Shown here: positions 1 to 5,373 of the stretch, in pieces | Position numbering within the stretch: position 1 is the first letter of the stretch | Layout: each line of letters opens with the position of its first letter | Assembly: GCA_002432565.1 (NCBI GenBank) | Contig: DJFP01000208.1 | Coordinates: 29,569-34,941 of the forward strand | Length of the DNA stretch: 5,373 nucleotides | Origin: Flavobacteriales bacterium UBA5869 | GTDB taxonomy: Bacteria; Bacteroidota; Bacteroidia; Flavobacteriales_D; Crocinitomicaceae | Reading direction: 5' to 3' | Made by a program: the position numbers and the translations under genes | Notes under the pieces: model-generated | What the model saw: only the letters and a program-made list of their open reading frames with translations | What the model was told of the DNA's origin: nothing | The model's database searches: none

Positions 1-854
1 ACACGCAATGCGATATCCGTTGTTTCGTCTTCACCGTATTTTTTGCCCGAAACGCTTTCCATGTGGTGGATCAATGTTTGGAACAAGTCGATATCGTAAT
101 TGGATGTTTTGTCCTGCAGGGTCATAGCCAAACGCTCCAATCCCATACCGGTGTCTACGTGAGTAGCAGGCAGCAATTCCAAACTTCCGTCTGCTTTGCG
201 GTTGAACTGCATGAATACGTTGTTCCAGATCTCAATCACCTGCGGATGGTCTTCGTTGACGTATTGTTTCCCGTCTCCTTTAGCGCGTTCTGCTTCCGGG
301 CGGTTATCCACGTGAATTTCAGTACAAGGCCCGCATGGTCCGGTATCGCCCATTTCCCAGAAATTATCTTTTTTGGAAGCAAGAATGATCCGGTCTTCGG
401 AAATAAATTTTTTCCAGATATCGTAAGATTCCTGGTCTCTCGGAACGCCGTCTTTTTCATCTCCTTCGAAAACGGTTACATACAAGCGGTCTTTCGGGAT
501 TTTATAGACTTCTGTCAATAATTCCCAAGCCCAGGCAATAGCGTCTTCTTTGAAATAATCCCCGAATGACCAGTTTCCAAGCATTTCGAACATGGTGTGG
601 TGGTAAGTATCCACTCCCACTTCTTCCAGGTCATTGTGCTTTCCGGAAACGCGCAGACATTTTTGAGAGTTGGCGACACGACGGTTTTTTGGAACCGCAT
701 TCCCCAGGAAAAAATCCTTGAATTGGTTCATTCCGGCGTTCGTAAACATCAAGGTCGGGTCATTTTTCACAACCATTGGTGCTGAAGGAACAATCTGATG
801 TCCTTTCGACGCAAAAAAATCAAAAAACTGCTTGCGAATTTCGTGTACTGTCAT
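1..854 (-). CDS. alaS: Alanyl-tRNA synthetase, N-terminal catalytic part (3' end outside window)
   Basis: This class II aminoacyl-tRNA synthetase activates alanine with ATP and charges tRNA-Ala in the cytoplasm. The frame is open for 284 codons plus 2 nt from the ATG at 854 to the window edge, with no stop. The start [14 protein letters not shown] aligns with known AlaRS N termini. Class II motif 1 is seen as [15 protein letters not shown] (residues 31-45). Motif 2 runs from [13 protein letters not shown] (65-77) through [17 protein letters not shown] (85-101). The AlaRS hallmark [14 protein letters not shown] lies at 168-181, [12 protein letters not shown] at 208-219, and motif 3 [11 protein letters not shown] at 232-242. 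All key core residues look intact. The tRNA-recognition, editing and C-Ala domains of this roughly 870-residue family would lie beyond position 1. It follows the permease gene after a 109-bp gap that holds a candidate promoter, so it is probably transcribed independently at least in part. Identification is certain; only the downstream part is unseen. Confidence 0.98.
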   Translation of the reverse strand, partial: MTVHEIRKQFFDFFASKGHQIVPSAPMVVKNDPTLMFTNAGMNQFKDFFLGNAVPKNRRVANSQKCLRVSGKHNDLEEVGVDTYHHTMFEMLGNWSFGDYFKEDAIAWAWELLTEVYKIPKDRLYVTVFEGDEKDGVPRDQESYDIWKKFISEDRIILASKKDNFWEMGDTGPCGPCTEIHVDNRPEAERAKGDGKQYVNEDHPQVIEIWNNVFMQFNRKADGSLELLPATHVDTGMGLERLAMTLQDKTSNYDIDLFQTLIHHMESVSGKKYGEDETTDIALR

Positions 855-899
855 TGGTATTCAACTTGCGAACTAGCGTTCAATAAAATTTAATGAGCG

Positions 900-907
900 C
901 AAATTTA
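900..907 (-). promoter_or_regulatory. Candidate Bacteroidota -7 promoter element for alaS
   Basis: On the minus strand this reads TAAATTTG, an exact match to the Bacteroidota sigma-A -7 consensus TAnnTTTG. It lies in the only intergenic gap of the window, oriented towards alaS. Transcription starting about 7 nt downstream would give a leader of roughly 35-40 nt before the ATG at 854. I saw no other exact minus-strand match to this consensus in a by-eye scan of the window. No clear TTTG or TTG -33 element is present at the expected spacing, which lowers confidence. A second, imperfect copy (TAAATTTT) follows about 7 nt downstream. Confidence 0.45.
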
Positions 908-945
908 GTCGAATAAGTCAGATTTATGACCTGTTCTCACTAACA

Positions 946-960
946 ATTTTCCACGAAAAT
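946..960 (-). terminator. Short AT-rich hairpin just after the permease stop (weak terminator candidate)
   Basis: A perfect 6-bp inverted repeat, ATTTTC / GAAAAT with a 3-nt loop, begins 3 nt after the TAA stop of the membrane-protein gene (stop at 966-964). The stem is AT-rich and only TTGTT follows, not a real T tract. It would be at best a weak intrinsic terminator or an RNA 3'-end stabiliser, and may be chance. Read-through into alaS is quite possible. Confidence 0.2.
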
Positions 961-963
961 GCC

Positions 964-2763
964 TTAATCTGCTTTTGAAATGACCGGGCGAATGAATTTC
1001 ATAAACAACAGCATGAAGGCAACCGGAAGCAGAAGGGATAATAAAGGGTCCGGCAACCAGTAGAAAAATACCGTGTGTTGGGTATACTCATTGCCGCAAG
1101 ATGAAATCAGATCTTTTTTGAATAAATTATCGATCAGGAAAAGCAAAGCATGCGGCAGGAAAGCGGTCAGCAGGAAACACAAGTAAAATGTAATGTTCAG
1201 AATGCGTTTGTGAACTTTTTTCGACTGATCGAACCAAAAGAGTAATCCGTACATCAATGTCATGAACAGAATGACATGTATACTGATCTTGGTATCGAAA
1301 TTCTCATGAATCCCGAATGAAGTCAGGAATACAATACAAAGAATATTGAGCACCAATAAAATTCCGCCAAAAGGAATTGCCAGTAGCAAAGTGAGCAGAT
1401 CACTGAATGAGAATAGGATGAAGACAAAAGAAAGTGCTGTGGAAATGATCAGTATTACGAACAGGTATTCCCAATCAATGTAAGGAAAATTGGCATCATA
1501 TACATTCCGGTAAAGTTGTTTTACCTGGTCTCGGTCCACGAAATATGCCGGAAGATAATCGTTGTCCAAATCTTTGTTATTCCGGTATTGCTGGTATGCT
1601 TCAAAGGAAGGGAAACGATTGCGGCGTAAACGTTTGCTTTCGATCCCCCAGCCATTTACCGATACGATCGTCTTTTGGCTAATCGCATTAGGGTGTTTTG
1701 CCAGGTAATTCAAAATAGTATCCGGTTCCAGGTAATGATGAATCCCATACTTTTTAAGGAAATGTTGGTATTGGTTTACCACCTCTGAAATAGCTTTAGG
1801 CGAATCCTTGTCCAGCAACTCGTTTACTTGCTTGTTAATCTCCGGTTTTACCGATTGGAAGTCATCATAGTAATATTCGTAATAACGGTTGCCATAACGA
1901 TTGTGAATTTGTGCCCAATAGGACTGGAAAAGATCATATTCCGGAAAGTCAAAATGGTCTGAAGAAATCAGTTCCTTCTCGTAATTACGCAGATCATAGA
2001 ATTTGTTACTTGTAAGGTCTTTATATTTGAGGGATTTGGTAACAACTGTATGATAACCTTGGTTACATGTGTCGATCATAGCTTCTTTTTTTGTCTGAAG
2101 CAATTGAATGGTAACACCTTCTATGTTATTCGTCGCTTCCGGGTGTTCCTCCGGAATATAATCTCTGAAACCATTCCGTGTACTTTCTAATAAGCTGATG
2201 CCGTCATCGTTCCAGATGGAGTCTGTTTTATTGAAACGGACCCACTCTACATTCGGATATTTCGTCGCCAGGAAGTGTTTTGCTTCATAGTCTGAACTGC
2301 TTTCGGGCAGAAAGGCATGTGCTGTATTAATCGTTTTAATGGCTTGTTGAAGCTCTTCCAGGGAAGCAAGTGTCTTTACCTTTTGATTGACTCCCCAATT
2401 AAATGTTTTGCTCGGCCAGGTGAGACTCCAGAAAATAAGGATGAAATTCAGGAATAATTTAGTGAAATAAAATCGTTGGAGCGGGTAGAAATTCTTTACG
2501 GCACTTTTCTTGAAATAACTTAATGCCCAGAATGTGATCCCAATGATGAAAAAGATCACCAGGAAGAATGTAGCATACGAATCTGAAAAGTACAGGTTTA
2601 CAGGACGGTTATTGATGTGATATTGGTTCGTATAAAAGAATCCCCATAAATAGAATACAGCGGATAATAAAACGCTATACAAAAGCATGTAGCAGATCTT
2701 GGTATGCCACAGTAGCGGAAAACGCTCTAAGAGGTATAAGTCAAATTTCCTGATGCGGTTCAT
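964..2763 (-). CDS. Polytopic membrane protein, probable ABC-2-like permease with large extracytoplasmic domain
   Basis: This 599-residue integral membrane protein is probably the transmembrane subunit working with the ATPase encoded just upstream. Hydrophobic segments are seen at about residues 23-45, 62-82, 100-116, 431-452, 455-480, 494-511, 522-544 and 572-592, giving about 8 helices. A hydrophilic region of about 310 residues (117-430) separates helices 3 and 4. Basic clusters (KKSAVK at 85-90, QSKKVHKR at 513-520, the C-terminal tail) place both termini inside and the large region outside under the positive-inside rule. The N terminus carries an aromatic-rich cytoplasmic stretch (LLERFPLLWHTK, 11-22). 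The outer domain has a Tyr-rich patch at 289-303 and no motif I recognise. The start codon overlaps the ATPase stop as ATGA, the main evidence for partnership. The substrate is unknown. It lacks the architecture of MacB/FtsX-type permeases, which have one helix before the periplasmic domain. The membrane-protein call is certain; the permease role is inferred from context. Confidence 0.75.
   Translation of the reverse strand: MNRIRKFDLYLLERFPLLWHTKICYMLLYSVLLSAVFYLWGFFYTNQYHINNRPVNLYFSDSYATFFLVIFFIIGITFWALSYFKKSAVKNFYPLQRFYFTKLFLNFILIFWSLTWPSKTFNWGVNQKVKTLASLEELQQAIKTINTAHAFLPESSSDYEAKHFLATKYPNVEWVRFNKTDSIWNDDGISLLESTRNGFRDYIPEEHPEATNNIEGVTIQLLQTKKEAMIDTCNQGYHTVVTKSLKYKDLTSNKFYDLRNYEKELISSDHFDFPEYDLFQSYWAQIHNRYGNRYYEYYYDDFQSVKPEINKQVNELLDKDSPKAISEVVNQYQHFLKKYGIHHYLEPDTILNYLAKHPNAISQKTIVSVNGWGIESKRLRRNRFPSFEAYQQYRNNKDLDNDYLPAYFVDRDQVKQLYRNVYDANFPYIDWEYLFVILIISTALSFVFILFSFSDLLTLLLAIPFGGILLVLNILCIVFLTSFGIHENFDTKISIHVILFMTLMYGLLFWFDQSKKVHKRILNITFYLCFLLTAFLPHALLFLIDNLFKKDLISSCGNEYTQHTVFFYWLPDPLLSLLLPVAFMLLFMKFIRPVISKAD
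2760..2763 (-). other. ATGA start/stop overlap coupling ATPase and permease translation
   Basis: The minus-strand tetranucleotide ATGA contains the permease start (2763-2761) and the ATPase stop TGA (2762-2760). Such 4-nt overlaps usually mean translational coupling by ribosome re-initiation and near-stoichiometric synthesis of partner subunits. I infer that this is why no separate ribosome binding site is evident for the permease. Confidence 0.8.
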
Positions 2764-3935
2764 GCGTGTTGTTTTTGAATGAAGAAACGTCTGGTTGATT
2801 TGGAGATGTCACGGACATAGATAATGGGTACTTGCTGATTGATAAGGATCTGCAGTACCTCATTAATACATCCCGCTTTATCTATGTGAACTATGTATAC
2901 GCCACCGTTATAAGTAATCTTTTGAAGTGAAAGGGGAGCTAGCAGTTCGGAAAGTTTGTCCTTCTCAATCTCCAGGTCCATTTCGAGGATTGTTTGTGAC
3001 CCCTCATTAACAGCTTCTTTCTCTTCATTCTGATTTACGTAGATCGGTTTTCCGTTTTTCAGGAAAATGAGCTTATCGGCAATTTTTTCGACTTCGAATA
3101 ATTGCTGCGAGCTCAAAACAATTCCCAACGGATTGGAAAGGCTCTGGCTCATATTCTTTAGATCTTCCAGTACAACTTGCTGAGCCAGGACATCGAGGTT
3201 AGCTAAAGGTTCGTCCAGTAAAAGTAACCGAGGTTTTCGCAAAAAAGTGCGAGCCAGTTCAAAACGCATTTTATATCCGGATGATAATTCATTCCATACA
3301 TGATTCCTGAATTTCCACAATCCGAAGCGAATGATGTACATCAAAACGGTTAGCTCATTTTCGATGCCCGACAATCCATACTGACTTGCGGTGAACTTTA
3401 GGTTGCTTTTCAATGAACCATACCATTTGGGTGTCCGCTGAGGAATATAGGTTAATTGCGTACGTAGATTATAGGAATCCAGTTTTTCCAGTTTACTTTC
3501 GTAAGAAATTTCTCCCTGGTCATACTGGAGATCTTTTGCAAGTACACGTAATAACGAGGTTTTTCCGTTTCCATTCTCACCAACCAGTCCCCAAATCTCT
3601 CCTGCTTTTAATTCAATATCGATCGGACCGATCGCGAAAGCACTTCGCGGATACTGTTTCTTCAGATCTTTGGTCGTAATAAGGGTTTGGTCAAAACCAC
3701 TATCAGGAATCTCTATCTGCTCCAGTTTGGTAATGAGTGTGTTTAACTTGTCCAAATACGTTTCTGTATCGGCCGGATTTTCGTCATACCAACTAACTAT
3801 CTCAATAATATGACTATAAAGGTCTAGATTCTGCGTATCTAATACACAGTCAACAAGCCGTCTGAATCCCAAATCAATATCCTGATTTAGTAAGTGATTT
3901 CGGCATTGGTTAATTTTGGTTTGAAATTTATTCAT
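2760..3935 (-). CDS. ABC transporter ATP-binding protein with N- and C-terminal extensions
   Basis: This 391-residue cytoplasmic nucleotide-binding subunit is expected to power the membrane protein encoded immediately downstream. The ABC domain covers about residues 86-300. Walker A is GENGNGKT (119-126), the Q-loop glutamine is Q166 in YIPQRTPKWYGSL, the signature is LSSGY (217-221, a variant of LSGGQ), and Walker B is LLLLDEP (237-243) with catalytic E242, followed by the D-loop ANLD (245-248). At the H-loop, where histidine normally follows VLSS, the protein has Q277-Q278. A mainly helical stretch of about 85 residues precedes the ABC domain, and a roughly 90-residue C-terminal domain follows (about 300-391), ending in RDISKSTRRFF. 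Both are absent from minimal ABC ATPases of about 220-250 residues. The start ATG lies 4 nt after the kinase stop, with no Shine-Dalgarno sequence, as is usual in Bacteroidota. The sequence resembles ATPases of ABC-2-type exporters; the substrate cannot be deduced. Confidence 0.93.
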   Translation of the reverse strand: MNKFQTKINQCRNHLLNQDIDLGFRRLVDCVLDTQNLDLYSHIIEIVSWYDENPADTETYLDKLNTLITKLEQIEIPDSGFDQTLITTKDLKKQYPRSAFAIGPIDIELKAGEIWGLVGENGNGKTSLLRVLAKDLQYDQGEISYESKLEKLDSYNLRTQLTYIPQRTPKWYGSLKSNLKFTASQYGLSGIENELTVLMYIIRFGLWKFRNHVWNELSSGYKMRFELARTFLRKPRLLLLDEPLANLDVLAQQVVLEDLKNMSQSLSNPLGIVLSSQQLFEVEKIADKLIFLKNGKPIYVNQNEEKEAVNEGSQTILEMDLEIEKDKLSELLAPLSLQKITYNGGVYIVHIDKAGCINEVLQILINQQVPIIYVRDISKSTRRFFIQKQHA

Positions 3936-3939
3936 GGTT

Positions 3940-5373
3940 CTATTTGGCCCTAAACATTAAACGAAGTACCACAAAAACGGATATGATCACCGTTGTGACA
4001 AAAAAGACATCCGGGAAATTCCCGAACACCTTGCTCATGAACGGTTCACCCTTGGAATTGTAAATCACTGTTTTTACGTTGTAAACTTTCAGAAGTGTCG
4101 CACAGATCAATAACATACCCAGTAAAACAATCGCACCGAAACGGTAAATGTGTCTTCGGATTTCGGTGTTACCTATCGTATTGCCTTCTTCACCCAATTT
4201 AATGTTGTGACGAAGCCCTTCGTGCTTGAAACTGGTGACTATGGCTTTGATATCTTTCGGAAGTGTTTCTACAAGGTACAGATAGTCTTCTGCTGAAGTA
4301 ACTATCTTGGATTTAATGTTTTTCCATGAAAAACGCTCTTTGATCTTGTCGGTAGCATAGGGTTTTACCATGTCGATAAGGTCTAGTTTTACCTGTAGGG
4401 ATTCCGCTACTTTTTGGATGGTTACCAGTGTTTTTAAAAGCATATACAAGCTGCTCGGAATAGTGATTCCGTATTTCATCAACAGTTTGAAAGTATCTGT
4501 GAACAACCCGGAAATATCGACTTCATCATACGAATAGAAGGTATATTTCATGGTCAATTCGTTGATCTCAAACTCCAGGCTTTCTATGTCACGGAAGTTC
4601 TCCACTTCGGTTAATTTCAAAAGAGCTTTGGCAATTTTATGAGGATTGTTATCCGCAAAACCGATCAGGAAATCGATTAATCCGTCAATTTGTTTAGGCT
4701 TTAAACTGGCACACATCCCGAAATCGATCAGAACGAGCTGGTTATCTCTCCGGATAAACATGTTCCCCGAATGTGGGTCGGCATGAAAGAAACCGTGTTT
4801 CAGGATCATAGTCAAAATGACATTCATTCCGTTTTCAGCTATAATTTTCGGGTCATATCCTTTGACAACAAGGTTTGCTAAATTGTCCGGAGCTTCACCT
4901 TCCACGTATTCCATGACCAGTAATTTAGATGTGGAATATTTGCTGTAAATTTTCGGTACATATACCCGGTCATCTTCCTTAAACATATGCGTGAAACGCA
5001 TCATATTTGAAAGTTCATTCATGAAATCAAGTTCCTTGAGCATAATATCACCGAAATCCTCAATGAAACGGATCAGGTTGAAATTACTGATCTCCGGGTA
5101 TTGATTTTGGATTTTCTGAGCGAAAATCTGAAGGAGTTTGATGTCCAGACGGATCTTGTTTCGGATATTCGGACGCTGCACTTTCAGGACCACTTTTTCA
5201 CCTGTGTGAAGTTTCGCAGTATAAACCTGCGCAATGGATGCAGAAGCTATGTGTTTTTCATTGAACTCCGAAAATACGGTACTAATAGAAGCCCCGATTT
5301 CATTTTCGATGATTTGAATGGCTATGTCATCAGGTATTGGCCGGGCTGAAGATTGCAGCTTTTTAAGCTCCAT
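3940..5373 (-). CDS. UbiB/ABC1/AarF-family atypical kinase (N terminus outside window)
   Basis: This belongs to the UbiB/COQ8/ADCK family of protein-kinase-like ATPases, which in characterised members support isoprenoid-quinone biosynthesis at membranes. Over the 477 visible residues: the Ala-rich nucleotide loop is ASASIAQVY (43-51) in place of a Gly-rich loop, the VAIK-type lysine is K64 in VVLKVQRP, the ELD motif is at 114-116 with E120 close by, the catalytic segment is HADPHSGN (197-204; HADPHPGN is usual), and the metal-binding DFG is 217-219 in LIDFGM. Two membrane helices end the protein (about 411-428 and 455-473), as in typical UbiB. The window begins at an ATG that matches the internal 'EL.KLQ' region of the family; about 85-100 residues including the family's KxGQ motif are missing, so the true start probably lies upstream. 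Bacteroidota mostly use menaquinone, so an UbiB-like role in ubiquinone synthesis should not be assumed. Its stop lies 4 nt before the ABC ATPase, suggesting one operon. Family membership is very secure. Confidence 0.95.
   Translation of the reverse strand: MELKKLQSSARPIPDDIAIQIIENEIGASISTVFSEFNEKHIASASIAQVYTAKLHTGEKVVLKVQRPNIRNKIRLDIKLLQIFAQKIQNQYPEISNFNLIRFIEDFGDIMLKELDFMNELSNMMRFTHMFKEDDRVYVPKIYSKYSTSKLLVMEYVEGEAPDNLANLVVKGYDPKIIAENGMNVILTMILKHGFFHADPHSGNMFIRRDNQLVLIDFGMCASLKPKQIDGLIDFLIGFADNNPHKIAKALLKLTEVENFRDIESLEFEINELTMKYTFYSYDEVDISGLFTDTFKLLMKYGITIPSSLYMLLKTLVTIQKVAESLQVKLDLIDMVKPYATDKIKERFSWKNIKSKIVTSAEDYLYLVETLPKDIKAIVTSFKHEGLRHNIKLGEEGNTIGNTEIRRHIYRFGAIVLLGMLLICATLLKVYNVKTVIYNSKGEPFMSKVFGNFPDVFFVTTVIISVFVVLRLMFRAK

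Noticed and set aside
63..521. 152-codon plus-strand open frame opposite alaS
   Set aside because: It lies wholly antisense to the well-conserved AlaRS catalytic core, and its translation shows no recognisable domain. It is a shadow of the real gene.
236..785. Several short open frames (minus 236-460 and 515-700, plus 597-785) within alaS
   Set aside because: They sit in other frames of a continuous, fully conserved AlaRS reading frame. I translated the correct frame line by line from 854 to 1 and found no interruption.
870..881. Small hairpin (GAAC / GTTC, 4-nt loop) in the alaS leader, considered as a regulatory structure
   Set aside because: A 4-bp stem is within chance expectation, there is no conserved T-box or other riboswitch feature, and the leader is too short for one.
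3413..3679. 88-codon plus-strand open frame opposite the ABC ATPase
   Set aside because: It overlaps the Walker A to Q-loop coding region in antisense and has no domain or start signal of its own.
964..3935. Possible gliding-motility ABC transporter (GldA with GldF/GldG)
   Set aside because: There is no separate GldG-like auxiliary protein. The permease topology, with a single large domain between helices 3 and 4, and the extended ATPase do not fit GldF and GldA as I know them.
5101..5349. 82-codon plus-strand open frame opposite the UbiB-family gene
   Set aside because: It is antisense to the conserved nucleotide-loop region of the kinase and is explained as a shadow.
1..5373. Search for CRISPR arrays, IS ends, tRNA genes, tandem repeats or horizontally acquired segments
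   Set aside because: No repeat arrays, terminal inverted repeats, cloverleaf-like sequences or abrupt change in base composition were seen; the genes look compositionally uniform.

Overview
The window is protein-coding almost end to end, with every gene on the minus strand. Read in the direction of transcription (high to low coordinates) the order is: an UbiB/ABC1-type atypical kinase (5373-3940, N terminus missing from the window), an ABC-transporter ATPase (3935-2760), a polytopic membrane protein that is very probably its permease partner (2763-964), a 109-bp intergenic gap, and the first 284 codons of alanyl-tRNA synthetase (alaS, 854-1, running off the left edge). There is no rRNA, tRNA, CRISPR array, insertion sequence or other mobile element, and no gene-free stretch longer than 109 bp.

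The organism is most likely a member of the Bacteroidota, probably Flavobacteriales. This is an inference from four things: moderately AT-rich coding DNA, the lack of Shine-Dalgarno-like sequence before the starts that can be examined, an exact match to the Bacteroidota -7 promoter element TAnnTTTG upstream of alaS, and the overall style of the proteins. The genus cannot be fixed from the window.

The three upstream genes look like one transcription unit. The kinase stop codon (TAG) is only 4 nt from the ATPase start, and the ATPase stop overlaps the permease start as ATGA, so ATPase and permease are probably translationally coupled. Together they should form an ABC-2-like export or membrane-remodelling system. 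The ATPase carries unexplained N- and C-terminal extensions, and the permease has about 8 membrane helices with a roughly 310-residue extracytoplasmic domain that I do not recognise. The UbiB-family protein is membrane-anchored by two C-terminal helices, and in characterised relatives it acts on lipid or quinone metabolism. A shared theme of membrane lipid or isoprenoid handling is possible but rests only on gene order.

alaS appears to have its own promoter in the gap and is an ordinary housekeeping gene. The most interesting part of the window is the ATPase/permease pair, because of its unclassified extracytoplasmic domain and the replacement of the usual H-loop histidine by glutamine.
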